From assembly GCA_964036295.1 (NCBI GenBank), contig OZ038462.1, forward strand, positions 30,652,855 to 30,716,854: DNA of 64,000 nucleotides. Reading direction: 5' to 3'. The notes below the pieces were generated by a model. The model searched no databases. It saw only the letters and a program-made list of their open reading frames with translations, and was not told where the DNA came from. The position numbers and the translations under genes were made by a program. Each line of letters begins with the position of its first letter. Within the stretch, counting starts at the first letter, position 1. The stretch is from Plumapathes pennacea (lineage: Eukaryota > Cnidaria > Anthozoa > Antipatharia > Myriopathidae). Below are positions 43,094-55,356 of this stretch, piece by piece.

Positions 43094-46000
43094 ACCCCCA
43101 TCTTTCTGTCCGGCCGGACACTTCGGCCCTGGCCGAAATGTCACCCGGACATTTCAGCATGTCCGGCCCTAAGAGTCCTCGCTGGTCTAAAATGTCCCCT
43201 GTTCGGAAAGGTGCTTTTGATAGTTAAAATGGGTTCCAACAAGAAAAGATACTTATATAAAGATCTCATAACCTTTTTTAAAAGACCACTGAAGAAACGG
43301 TAACTTTCTCTGAGTCAGACTATTCGCAGTAATTTACGTTACACCTTTTACACCGGCATTCTCCTTCTGTGGTAGGTGATCGTTACTGCGAAATTACATG
43401 GTGGCTGGGCGTTCCCTTCCGTTAGGGCATTCTCAGCTTGTATCCGTCGATGCTGATATATTTGTACCTCGAGTGTACATCTGCAGCTAAACTCTTTTCA
43501 TTTCTGAGAGATTCTCGTTCCATTCCCTTACACCAAAAATATACCATACTGCAGAAACAACCCAAACCTCTGCGCGAAGTTCAGATAGTCCACATAGAGC
43601 AATCACACCCGAGGGACACCCTCCACCTCCTGGAGAGAGGTGGCTGATTCACAGTGTACTGGACGACTTGCTGACTTGATCTGAATTGTGACTCAGAGCG
43701 AAATAAAGAAATGAAAGCAATAAAATGCTTTGTAGGTTTCGTACTGGAAAAGCGATCAACAATATAAAACACCTTCACTGTTCAACCAAACGACAACCCA
43801 AAATAGCCACAATTCAGTAACAAGGAGCAAGCAGAAGAAATTATTTGTTCGACGTCGGCTGTACAAAATGCTCACTCTTCCGGAACAACTTAGTGAGTAA
43901 CCGCTGACAGCTACGTACGGGATACAATACATCCAACAAATATCTTGAAACGCAGCCCAGGCGAAGCTGTTGCGTTACATGACACGAAAGCTTGACCTTC
44001 CTTAATTTGTTGTTCGCAGACAAGACAAGAGGTACGTAGTTTGTCGGTGGTTTCTTGTCGATTGGACAGTATAGACAAGAAACACCATCATATTCCGCTT
44101 CAGGTATCTTTGCATAATTGTTCGCTTCTGGGTTTTCTGGTTTTAACCTGAATTAATCGGGGATTGTGGACACAGCTTACATTTATACTGCATGCTTGTT
44201 TTTCGATGCCGAGTTCGGCCATATTGATCTAGTAGCCCGCCAGGGAGAAGAAGTTCAGAGTTCGCCCGTTCGTCAGTGAATATTCCAATTAAGTGAGACT
44301 ACAATAGCTCATTCCCATATTGATTTCATGTTGTCATGAATGGTGAGCTCTTTTCCATCCTGTTAAAGTCCTCAGTACTTTGCAAGAGAAATGAAACGGG
44401 TTTGGATGTCTCTAAAATATATACACAACAGTCTGACTCTGAAGCGACGAATGTCAGAATCCTGATGGGCAATGCAACCGACGTGCATCATTAACTACCA
44501 TGAAAGAATGGCTCTGATGCATAGTCAATACAAATAGTTAAAATGAAAAGTACAGGAAGGATGTTCTAATGCTTCAGTTGCTGCCATAGAACTCCTGACC
44601 AAATATGCGCCAATGGGCTGAACTTCAAAGACCAAAAGTACCTAAAATCTGAAAATCCTTCTTTATTCAACAAATTATGATTCATAGACAGGAATCGACT
44701 GTTGTCGTCCAACCATCGGGTTCAGATTAAATCCAACCACCTATCTTAACATATAATCGGCAGTACGGCAAATCGTTGGACTTGGACGGCGTTTGAATTA
44801 CGAATGAATGTTCGTCCCAACTGTACTCGTGTAGAGTTTGCCTGTAGGATCAAAGGTGAAATATCGCCTCAGTTGAATTTTAGTTACCGGACTCAATATC
44901 ACTGTTTTAGCAATTCAAAAGGAGCGAGGGCGATCAAAAGCCGCTCTTTCGTTAACAGCTGACTTTGCACAGCAATCGGACTGCCTACAGATGGAGTCCG
45001 CAGACATCCAGCAGCCAGCTGCGTCAGCACAGGCGCACCGTTTTCACTTTGCAAACAAAGTGACAGTCAACTGACTTGACTTTCTGCGGCCTTTTTTTGG
45101 AAATAAGCAGATAGAACTGTAAATGTACGCATAAATCCCGAGACATGTGTCAGTTGGCCCTATAACACCTTGTGCTCCAGACAAGTCTTCTTTTTTTAAG
45201 CGCAATACATTACTGGAAGCTTTCTTTCGCTTCTAAATTTGTATCAGTGAAATGCTTGCGACTTTGAATTAAAATTTGACTTATTTCGTTCTAGTTTCTT
45301 TAAAATAAATAAATTTTTAAATGTTCGGCAAAAGCAGAACCTAAAGGTCCCACTGAAACATACCTATTCGGCAACTTCTTGGCCGTGGAGCTAAAAGCTG
45401 AAGAAACTGCTTGAGAAACTTTGAAGGCCAGACATTCGCAATCGAATTCAGAACGTGGCCTATTACGACTGAAATAACGGTTTCATCGCTTTTAAAATTA
45501 TCAGTATTATCCACCTTTTGGCCGGTTTAACACGATAAACGCACTCGTTTCAATTACACGCTTAGCGTGTCAATACATTGAGCAAATTGAAACAAAGAAG
45601 TCCGCCGTGCCCAAACCATTGTAAACAAAAGGAACAGTGCATTCTTAGGTGCATGTCGCACGTTTAACGTGCTACCTGAACTACCGTGCTAACGTACCGT
45701 GACCGTGCTTTCACCTTTTTCCCTGTTTTCCCGATGAGGGTCACAAATGCAGGAAAAAAAACATATTGCAGGGACAAAGAGATTTATTATTTACAGAAAC
45801 AGGGCCCAAATCCAAACTTGACATTCAGCAGTACGTAAACTGGCTGGTATCTGTATAAATATCACGACAACCACCTGGAGTTGCAGGTTTCACGTATCAA
45901 TCTTATACAAACTTTTCCAAGCACACATCAAATCTGTCAAGCAGCCGTTTGATGCCAATAAGCGATCAGTGCATTTTCATTCTTTCTCTATCTCTTTCAG

Positions 46001-46173
46001 TTCACTGCCGGATTTACTTTAATTAGGCAAGTGATTGAGAACAAAGCCGACTAAATTCCTCTCTTTTTTCCCAACGATGCCCATACGTTTTCTCTCTGGG
46101 AGTATGGGGATTCGAAGTAAGGCTTTTCAGCCATCAGATGTTAAGCCCCTCCTACTCCTGCGTCACACATAGT
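43094..46173. other. long intergenic stretch left of chitinase 4
   Basis: No gene supported. 43092-43165 is unusually rich in GGCCGGAC/CCGGACA words. Confidence 0.35.
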
Positions 46174-46179
46174 TATAAG
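46174..46179 (+). promoter_or_regulatory. TATA box of chitinase 4
   Basis: TATAAG 59 nt before the ATG, the same hexamer as in front of the chitinase pair at 10599-15262. Confidence 0.5.
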
Positions 46180-46237
46180 TCCGCTGTATTAGACGCCTTG
46201 TTAATAGGTCGTCCATCTTAGTCAAACTGAGCAAACC

Positions 46238-47512
46238 ATGGGCACCTTGGGTTTTCTTCTTCTCGTTTCAGCGGCGGCCGCAACGACGGCCTATCATAGA
46301 GTATGCTACTTCACGAACTGGGCCCAGTACAGGGATGGCGACGGAAAATTTGCCGTTTCAGACATCGACCCATTCTTGTGCACGCACATCATTCACGCAT
46401 TCGCCAAAATCGACGACAGCAACCAAGTCGGGATGTACGAGTGGAACGACGACAAGCTCTATGCGCAACTGCACAGCTTGAAGCAAAGGAACCCTAAGTT
46501 GAAGACGCTTCTTGCCGTAGGGGGATGGACGCATGAAAGCGGTTCTGTGAGTCCGTTTTCGCGCATGGTAAGCAAGCCAGCAAGCAGGAAAATCTTCATC
46601 GATTCCGCCATCAAGTTCCTCCGTCAATACGGCTTCGACGGGCTCGATTTGGACTGGGAATACCCCGCAAACCGTGGAAACTCTCCGCCGGAAGACAAAC
46701 AGCGCTTTACGGTCTTGTGCCAGAAACTGTTGGACTCTTTCAAGGAGGAAGCGTTCCAGACCGGTAAACCAAGGCTGCTGCTCACAGCGGCTGTTGCGGG
46801 CGGCTACCGACAGATTGACTCGGCCTACGAGGTCGATAAACTGTCAGGAATCTTGGACTGGATCAACCTGATGACGTACGACTTGCACGGCGCATGGAAG
46901 GCCCAGACGGGACATCACACCGCTCTCCTGGGACCACAGGGGGAGGGGAAGATGACCGTGTCCTACGCCTTGAAGTACTGGATGGATAAAGGTATGCCGT
47001 GCAAGAAAATCGCCCTCGGCATGGCTACGTACGGTCGGGCTTTCAAGCTCAAAGATATGAGTCAGACAGGCTTAGGCGCTCCTGCTAGCGGACCGGGCTC
47101 CCCGGGTCAGTACACAAAAGAGGCCGGTTTCCTCGCTTACTACGAGATCTGCAACATGGGCCTTCAGGTGGTGCACGACAGCTCTGTGAAAGCGCCGTAT
47201 GGTTACCATAACGACCAGTGGGTGGCATTTGACGACCAGAGCAGTCTGAAGGAAAAGGTGCAACTGATCAAAGAACGTGATTTGCTGGGCGCCATGTTCT
47301 GGGCCATCGATTTAGATGACTTCCGCGGCACCTTTTGCGGGCAACAGAGGTACCCCCTCATGAACGCGGTCAAGGGCTTTCTGGGCGGCAAGACCACGTG
47401 CAAGGCCGTCGGAGCCTGGAAAGGAAACCCGGGGATGGACCAATGGTGTGAGGCGAACTGCGCAAAGGGTCACTGCCCTGATTCCGTGTGTAAATGCTCC
47501 ATGGGTCAATAA
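46238..47512 (+). CDS. GH18 chitinase, intronless, fourth gene (short linker)
   Basis: 424 residues. Signal peptide MGTLGFLLLVSAAAATTA, then a GH18 domain to about residue 384 with [23 protein letters not shown] (D134, D137, D139, catalytic E141), [11 protein letters not shown] and GAMFWAIDLDDFRG. The six-cysteine tail (GMDQWCEANCAKGHCPDSVC) follows almost directly, with only a few residues of linker. It is thus the most compact of the four. It is as diverged from copies 1/2 as from the third gene. The third acidic strand residues and the substrate tryptophan are conserved, so activity is expected. The stop codon is embedded in an AATAAA word. Confidence 0.95.
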   Translation: MGTLGFLLLVSAAAATTAYHRVCYFTNWAQYRDGDGKFAVSDIDPFLCTHIIHAFAKIDDSNQVGMYEWNDDKLYAQLHSLKQRNPKLKTLLAVGGWTHESGSVSPFSRMVSKPASRKIFIDSAIKFLRQYGFDGLDLDWEYPANRGNSPPEDKQRFTVLCQKLLDSFKEEAFQTGKPRLLLTAAVAGGYRQIDSAYEVDKLSGILDWINLMTYDLHGAWKAQTGHHTALLGPQGEGKMTVSYALKYWMDKGMPCKKIALGMATYGRAFKLKDMSQTGLGAPASGPGSPGQYTKEAGFLAYYEICNMGLQVVHDSSVKAPYGYHNDQWVAFDDQSSLKEKVQLIKERDLLGAMFWAIDLDDFRGTFCGQQRYPLMNAVKGFLGGKTTCKAVGAWKGNPGMDQWCEANCAKGHCPDSVCKCSMGQ

Positions 47513-47589
47513 ATGAATGGACATGTGTCTGCTAGCAAACCTCGATGTGTTTGAATCCATAAATATGATTTATAACAAGGTTGTTAGAA

Positions 47590-47595
47590 ATTAAA
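47590..47595 (+). terminator. possible polyadenylation signal of chitinase 4
   Basis: ATTAAA 78 nt after the stop. A perfect AATAAA at 47508-47513 overlaps the stop codon itself and is less likely to be used. Confidence 0.35.
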
Positions 47596-48635
47596 CGCAT
47601 CGAGATGAGTCAGTGTGATTAGGCCATGTGGATGCTTTTCACTTCACTGCCAAACATACATACAATTAATACACATTATACACAGGAATTTCATCAATTT
47701 TACAATTGCTTTTCGTGAAAGCTTTAATTGATTATAAGAGAAACTAAATATTCCTGTAAGTTTATAGAGCGGGAAGGCAGTGGGTATGTAAAACTCGCTT
47801 AATTTTTGGAGTGTCTATAGATTTTAATTCGTCCGTCACGGTTGTTCCATCTCCATGCTGCTCTAATCTCCATGCTGCCCTAAACTTAAAACTTCCCCTG
47901 GGACATCCAGCTGGGACTCTTTAGTGTTACCACCCAAGTACATAATTGCAGTAAAGTCTCTAATCAGATGAAGAATACACTCTTTTGGATAGTAATATGA
48001 TGAGTTCGTTTGCTAAACAATGGCAGATTATCATCTGGACTGCAAATTTGATAAATTTGGGAATACGGACATTTCTAAAATGCGAATATGAACAATTTTG
48101 GCAGAGCGTACCCGTCAACACGTTTGATAATCGGTAAATGTTAGTATAAGTAGCTAATTAGATCAATCTGTTCCTGTTTTCACTGATAGCTGCGACTCAG
48201 AGTTTTGCTTCATTTGTCGGGGAAAAAAAATTAAAGGATCTCTTTTCAACCATCGACATGTTACCCTCAACTTTCGACATAGACCCTCGACCAAAAGGTA
48301 AACTCTCCATTACATGCTAAATGGTTTGTTGATAAGATTTCGAGTTAAAAGCTTTGACTGTCAATTCAAAGAAAGAATTACATAAATTGAAAGAATTACA
48401 TAAGACTCCTCATTTTCCATAAAAGTTACGTATGTTGTGTGATATGGAAAATCTGAGAACCGCGTAGCGATTTTTCTTTCCAAAAGTGTAATGTAGTTAA
48501 TCCGTCTTTCTGTAGCCTATTGACTTCAAAGTTGGGCTCCGATAAAGAAAAAAGTTGCATCTAAAAGTCCAAGAAGCACGCTTGTTTAGCAAATAATAAA
48601 ATTATAGGCCGCTTTGTTTCTCGTGCACGGAGTTT
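47596..48635. other. intergenic, no gene recognised
   Basis: AT-rich with no supported exon or repeat. Confidence 0.35.
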
Positions 48636-48659
48636 GAATCATACATAAAAAGCCGATCT

Positions 48660-48802
48660 CCTCACCTTGAAGATGTCGTCCCCCTTTCGATCCACTTCGT
48701 TGTCTCTAAGGATTAAAAATATCTCCAGTGAGTAAAAGTATACTGTGGACGACTCAAAAGGATGAATATTTCTTAGCTTACCCTTCAGTTTGCTCCGACA
48801 TC
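48660..48802 (-). CDS. possible first two coding exons of an unidentified gene
   Basis: On the minus strand an ATG near 48802 (ACGATGTCGG context) opens MSEQTE and reaches a GTAAGC donor. About 80 nt later a CTTAG acceptor starts a 40-nt exon ending CTTCAAG before GTGAGG, in phase (TTKWIERGTTSS). No family and no further exons were found. The alternative is a longer frame from 48869. Confidence 0.2.
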
Positions 48803-49139
48803 GTGCACCATGTGATGATGAAATGAAAGACAGGCGTAATGAGCGGTCACTGGCTTCTAATGCACCCATTAATCACGTGATTTGGCCGTCAGTAGGCGAA
48901 AATCTAACCTGATTGGCCAGCTGGCAACAATGACGCTGGCCAACAGATATTCTCTTTTCCTGTGGGGGCGGGTTTTTAAACCATTTTACCCATTAACATC
49001 TGTAACTAGGGGATAAATCAGACAAATTATAGGTTTCTTTATCAGGCGAAAACCGAGAAAAAATCTTCAAAAATCCAGTAATTTGGTTTTGTTTTGATTA
49101 AATTCCCAATTTGTGCGTTCCCCTTTCCAGATTCTGTTC

Positions 49140-49256
49140 CCAGTTCCCCGCTCGCGATTCCCGGTTCCCGGTTCCCGGTTCCCCTTTCCCGGTTCCCGGT
49201 TCCCAGGTTCCCGGTTCCCAGGTTCCCGGTTCCCAGGTTCCCGGTTCCCGGTTCCC
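49140..49256. repeat. (GGTTCCC)n minisatellite
   Basis: About fifteen units of GGTTCCC with AGGTTCCC variants. It abuts a family A MITE fragment. Confidence 0.9.
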
Positions 49257-49299
49257 GGGATCGTCGTTGCGAATCGACCAGTGTAACATCAGCTTTACA
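49257..49299. mobile_element. right-end fragment of a family A MITE
   Basis: GATCGTCGTTGCGAATCGAC then CAGTGTAACATCAGCTTTA matches the right terminus of 9057-9276. The left part is missing and replaced by the minisatellite. Confidence 0.65.
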
Positions 49300-49344
49300 G
49301 TGAGCCGAATGTTAAATATCGCGCTGTGATCAATCATGTGGAAA

Positions 49345-49495
49345 CTTGAATGTTGAATTGCAAACTTGAATGTCGAATTGTAAACTTGAATGTTGAATTG
49401 TAAACTTGGATGTTGAATTGCAAACTTGAATGTTGAATTGCAAACTTGAATGTTGAACTTCAAACTTGAATGTTGATTGTAAACTTGAATTTTGG
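49345..49495. repeat. ~21-bp tandem array
   Basis: Seven or more units of AAACTTGAATGTTGAATTG(C/T) with point changes. Confidence 0.9.
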
Positions 49496-49639
49496 CGGCG
49501 ATATAACGCCATACTCTTGCACCACAAGATGATTTGTGACGTATTTCCGTTAGTTAACACCCATTTCGCATGCGAAAGAAGTGGGCAGTGGAATTATGAC
49601 ACAAATTGCGGTTAAATGGGTGACTGATACCTGGGAGAT

Positions 49640-49870
49640 CAGAAGCCAGAGGCGCAGGGATGAGCCACTGAGCTAGTGAGGTGCTCGTACCACACTAGGC
49701 GCGGGGGATGAGCCAGCTAGTGAAGTGCTCGTAACACTAGGCGCGCGGGATGAGCAGCATTGATAGGGTATGCAAACCCTAGGCATGAAGGGGTCGCAGA
49801 CCCACATTCACCAGCAAGTGGTGTAGCACTGGCAGGTGAGCATCCGAGGCCAGTCACCAGTTTAATGGGC
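49640..49870. repeat. degenerate ~45-bp tandem repeat
   Basis: Three diverged units with GGATGAGCCA and GTGCTCGTA..CACTAGGCGCG. The flanking GATACCTGGGAGATCAGAAG makes it look like part of an unknown retroposon. Confidence 0.45.
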
Positions 49871-51152
49871 TATGGGTGGGACGGGAAAATAACTGCACCA
49901 CAGATATAGCTGCGTGTTATCGCCACACAAGCTCAACTAAAAGTGATACGGAGTGTATCAGGTTCTAAAAGCATTCCAACATGTGCTGCAGAGATAAGGC
50001 TATTGAGTTGTCAACAAGATATTGTAAAATGCCGATGTGTCGATGGCCAGCTATGGCTACTGCTAAAAATATGTGGGCAAGCAAGTAACGCAAGCTCAAG
50101 TTGTTAACTCAAGTTTACACTGAAGTGTAAACTTCCACTTGAACCAGCTGGCCCGCTGCCAAAATGTCGCGTGGCATCTGTGTTTACGCTAAAACTGTTC
50201 TATAAGAAACGATTCTTTCCTGGGAGAATTTAAGAATTGGGAAAACGCACACACTTAATGCAGGAGAGAGAAGGATACCCAGACACTGAAAGCATTTCAC
50301 AGATCAAAACTCGGATCAGCACAAGAAGCACTTGCGTTACCTTAACTCCAAGACGGCGTTGCGAGGCGAAACTGAACTACTGGAGAAATATAGGTTCCCC
50401 GAGATAAAGGTGCTTGAGGATGCAGTAACCATTGCTAGGAATATGCCTATTCAGTTGCCATTGACGGTTTTAAAAATTTCACTTCACAGCCGTCACGACC
50501 AAATCAAATCAGTAACGACAAGCACAACTAGGCTCAAGTATTATTTATTTTAACTCGTACGCGAATGACCAATGGAAGATTCATAGATGCTTCGCATTTT
50601 ACTGTACTTTCTCTGCCGACCGAAACATCGACACAAAATAATGACTGGTCAATTTACGTACCGTTGCAATGTGTTGTCATACTGTACACAGTTCGTCAGG
50701 AAAATCGGGCGATGCATAGTACTGGCCAGAACCTTCCATTCGAGCGTTTTCGGCATACATGCTTTCAATCAAAGCAGCGTGGCCGCTGTAAGGTCGCCCA
50801 TATATGTTATACTGCCTGATTGGGATTAATTTTTTGCGCCAAAGTAAGAGAAAATCTGAGCAATCTCGTACCCAGACCCTCCAATGTGGACGAAACTCGA
50901 AGGCTGGGAGGACGTTTTAAGAATTGGATCGCTAGTTGAACCCGTCAAGAGTAATCTAGTTTTAAATAGATCTCAGTAGTGCTAAGACGACCGGGAAAAG
51001 TACCAACGGCCAGAAATGGCGAGCTTTCTAGAGCGATGAAGTTGCAGAGACCCAGTTGATTTGGCGTTGCCAGTGAGCTGGCGGCGTGAGTTGCGTGGAG
51101 ACCAGAATATACTAAAATGGACAGAAGGGACAAGAGCGGGGCAAGAACTCTC
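49871..51152. other. intergenic, no gene recognised
   Basis: Frames at 50332-50553 and 50565-50829 lack motifs and splice support. Confidence 0.3.
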
Positions 51153-52005
51153 AAGAGAGACTTCAGTTTCTCACCAGAAAAATATCACACAGTATAGAGA
51201 ACTTGGCTTTTGACACCTTGCTCAAATGAAACCTGACTAAACTATAAATTATCATTACAACACTCATACACTTGCTTCTTGAAGGTTGAGCGACTCTGCA
51301 TTTTGAGCTTAGAAGCAAAAGTGTCAGCCGGCAAGAAAAGCTGAGTAATGCGTGACATATCTTTTTATGCACAATCGATTCTAATCAGAGGCCACGATTA
51401 ATCCAGCCTTCGCTTCAATACTTATCTGTTCCTTTTATTAACTGAATGCGTTTCTTCTCTCAGGCTTTAGAGTATTCGTGCTCTGTAACAAATACAAAAC
51501 TAAAAGCCCGCGGGACTGAAAGCGAGGAATGAATGAAACACGATACTGTACTTGTTTACAATATTTTGCGGTTTTGTTCACAGCGTTTTCAGTCCATTTG
51601 TGACTGCAAACTCAATCCTCAGAACTATTTCGGTGTATTGTTCATTTCTAGTACACATTGACCATTGTGAAACAAAAGCTACGTGATCGAATGGAAGAAG
51701 CATTTCAGCAGGTAATGTTTGATAAGCAGAAGCATTTTGTTAGGCAACAAAAGTCATGTACAATGTAAAACATAAATCGCTACGGCTAAAGCTCATCGTA
51801 GCTTTGGTTTCCGTTTTCGGCCTGTTATCTTCCCAGAAGTATTTCGTGTCGCCACAGAAAGTTTCGTCGGGACTAAATAATTAGCGGAGACAGAGTTATT
51901 TGCAATCGCGTAGCGGTATCCATCAAGTATCGAATCCACGAAATTTCCGCGGTGAACTTGAGAAAGCAAGCCAAATCCAGTTTATCCGTACATTTCGAGC
52001 ATAAT
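51153..52005 (-). repeat. ~0.85-kb dispersed repeat, copy B (inverted relative to copy A)
   Basis: Inverse of 42230-43093 over its whole length, with scattered changes. Starts with a family B element (51153-51330) and ends near 52005. Copies A and B face each other across the chitinase gene at 46238-47512. Confidence 0.8.
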
Positions 52006-52800
52006 TGCCTCGCTGTGTCAACCTCGATATGCGTTACAGCTGTAGAAGCACCCTCGTTACAAAAGAGCGGCACAATGCCGGCTGCATTTCATGATCACGG
52101 AATAATAGCCATGCAGTTTCATCATCTTCGTTCCACCGAGCATTCTCGCTCAATTGCGGTATCCTTCGTAATCACAGTACAGTGGGTGAACAAAACCGCA
52201 AAATATTGTAAACACTGCAGGAACACTCAGGCTCAATGAACAAACGACAAGCTTCAAATGCTTGACAACCATGATAAATAAATCAGGACAAGTTAACACG
52301 TTCGTCACGCCCAATTTTGGAATGCCCAAATTTGGATAGAACACAAAAGAACACATCTTTATATGGATTTTCATTGTGGGCGCAGAGTGAATGGGGGCAT
52401 CTCAATCCAAAGGTCGCCTCTCCACGAAAGTGGGCGACCTTAAAAACTGCGATTTAACGCACAAGAACTTCGCGACGCGACAGCATGGGTTTTGTAGTCA
52501 GCCTTCGTTGTTTCGGTCGGCTAAAATTCCGGCCAATCAGTACAGTTGATATACGGTCGGAAATCGTCCCCGACTTCACGAACTAACCATTGATGCTTCT
52601 CATTGGTCCCGGATAGTCACGAGCGACCATTTATCGATTCTTACATTACATTACTTACATTACAGAGTCGATGGCATAGTGTCTACAGCTTCTTCGAAGC
52701 ACCGAGTCCCCCCGTCGTCATACGACCGTGTGGGCTGCCTGTGTCTTGTCAAGAGAAAGTATGGTGGCTTTGTAGAGGGTCTAGATGGGGGAGGGGGGTC
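52006..52800. other. intergenic, no gene recognised
   Basis: Includes the word GTGTGGGCTGCCTGTG at 52729, shared with the palindrome at 34632-34727. No gene. Confidence 0.35.
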
Positions 52801-52801
52801 T

Positions 52802-52983
52802 GCATAACACTTAACAGTAAAAAACTTCAGGCCCATATCACTTAACAGTAAGCCCTATCTAGGCCCTCTTGTCTTGTTTTATTTAATATCAAGTCTTGTA
52901 ACACTTAACTGTATTTTTTTTTTACATAACACTTAACATTAATTTTTTTGGCCTCATAACACTTAACAGTAAACCCCATCTAA
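52802..52983. repeat. array of CATAACACTTAACAGTAA words
   Basis: Five spaced copies of (CATA)ACACTTAACAGTAA. Two are followed by CCC(T/C)ATCTA(G/A)GCCCTCTT, pointing to a duplicated longer unit of which the shorter words are remnants. Confidence 0.8.
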
Positions 52984-55280
52984 GCCCTCTTTGTATGCAC
53001 TGCATAAACTTCATTTTCGAACGCACTCCACACGATATTCCTTAGTGCTGCCGTCAAATGCTGATCCGATTCTGATAAAACAAATATTCTGTTGTATCGA
53101 AGCAGCAATGGAATTTTAATGACTGGAAAAGCTCACAGGATTTCGTTGTGGCGGCGTCGCCGCTCAGTGACCCGTAACATATATATTGTGAAGTTTGGCG
53201 CATGAATCTGTGATAGTTTTTGTACATATTGGAAAGAATCAGCGAGAGAAAAGAAACTTCGCCGGCGCCATGTTGTAGTTGCAGTACTTGGAGACTTCTT
53301 GGAGTGTTTTGGTCAAGATGCAGTATCGTTGGCAACTGAATATATTAATTGACGAAACAGACAGACAAGAAAGGCTGAATGAATAACATAATTTCAATTC
53401 ACTGCTGCCTTGCGGAGCTAAAAAGTCTGGTCTCACGAGCGATTCAACTGACAAGCACATGCACAACACCCTCACTGTTTTTCACAATGAAAACAGACTC
53501 GACGGGAAGCGCAGGAAAAAGAATCAAGATGTTTCTATTCCTTGTGTTTGCTAAACCCCACGGCAAATCAATGGATAAAGCCCTTGCCAAATGGACTCGC
53601 AAGTCGAACGAAATTTTCGACTTGTCAGCGCGTGCCGCACCCCACTTGGGCCGACGTCGCAACTCAAATTTGCACGCAAATCGCCGCAAGGTTTTCATCG
53701 TTTGGCGACGCAAGTTGACGCAAACTAATCGCATCAGCACCAATTGTTATGGGATTTTATGGTTTCTTGCGACTTGCTCGAACTTATACAAGGGCTACAG
53801 AGACCCAGTAGTCGTGGGGCAATGTTAAAGTAAGATCACGTTTCTTACTATTCGCGTTAAAATGAGGAGTAAAAAACAGATCAGTAAAAAGCGTTCGGTT
53901 AAGGGCTGTCTACGCTGTTCCTGATATATACTCACCTTTACAGGGCTGAATGAAAGCAGTCCTTCTGCATTGACAAGCATCAACAGAAATGCGTCAGAAT
54001 CGGAAACTTCAGTATCACGTTTTGCTGACGGCTGAACCCCGGTGGGTAAAGTACGTGTGGTATGTTTTCATTAAAATTTAAATTCGTAAAAAAGAGATAC
54101 CCCATAGAGACGTTTGTATCTTATCGCTTTCAGTAGATTAGATTCCCTTTGTTTAACTTCTTGTTCTCTGCGTCTACAAACTATTATAAAGTATTTTCAA
54201 TTGATCGGTTTGTTAGACAGGTGCTGATATTAGCGTAGTATTATGTGGAGAAACATGACCACAATATTTGTACTAATGAATATATGCAGTACTCAGAGAC
54301 AATAAATTAATTTTTCCCTTGAAGAGACTCGAAGGAGTCAAAATGTTCAGACTCTAATAATTCTTGTGTCTGGGGGTTAGAGAAGTGGGAATTCTTTTTT
54401 TAGTCACATCGGATAATTATTAGTAAATAAATAAAACTTGAGTGGGGGGAAGGGGTGGTATGGATGGCACTGATCGACACACTCATTGCACTCTCGTCTG
54501 TCGCACTACAGCCTGGATAGTAATAATGAAATCTATTGTAGGCATCCAGAGAAAGATAACGGCTTCTTTGAAGTTTTAGATTAAGAAAGTGAGGTTTTCA
54601 CACACACACACAACGCAAGCATAAGCACCAGGACGGTGCAACAGTAAAAACGACTCAAGCGCAGGAACAAGGATTAAAATTCTTCACCTCTTTGTGCTTG
54701 AATTGCATCGCTCTGATTTACTGTCGGCGCTTCTATCTGCATCTGATCTTGCACTCTGTATGGCAGGTTCAGATGCAAATGATTTTCGCGATAAGGACGG
54801 CCAAACCTCACTCGCTACCTTGTATACTATAGCGGGATACACAATAACACAAAACATCGGCTGGGCTTCAGTTGTTTACAAAATTGTTGGTTTGACAGCA
54901 ACTCGTGCCACTCGTCGAACAGATTATTTGACAGTTTGCACAATACGTGCCCTTTGAACAATACGACCATTTTACGAAAGCCAAGGTATTTATTCTAATT
55001 TACTGTAAGAATTACCATCTTATTTGCAATGGCTTCATTTGATAGCCTTTTCACGATATAACTTTTTGACGATGGATACAAACACAGGTTTTCTTATTCT
55101 AATATTCTTACTACTATTTTATGTTCGAGATTAACCCGCACTGTGTTCCGACTCTTCCATGTGTTGCCATCACGATTCCGTTTCATTCTTCAGATGAGGG
55201 CAAGGAAACCATGACAAAAACAAATTTACAAAAGCAAAACGAGGAGTACAGGAAAAAGGGGAGAACGGGAGTGGGACAGG
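52984..55280. other. intergenic with a MITE-like patch
   Basis: 53560-53790 is rich in CGACTTG/GCGACGCAAG words like families A and D and probably is a decayed element. The rest shows no gene. Confidence 0.35.
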
Positions 55281-55289
55281 ACAGGAATG

Positions 55290-55356
55290 CCAAAAAAAGA
55301 AAAAAAAAAAAGAAAAAAAAAAGAAAAAAAAAAAAGAAAAAAAAAAAAAAAAAGAA
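55290..55356. repeat. A-rich tract
   Basis: (A)n with single G interruptions over more than 60 bp. Confidence 0.9.
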
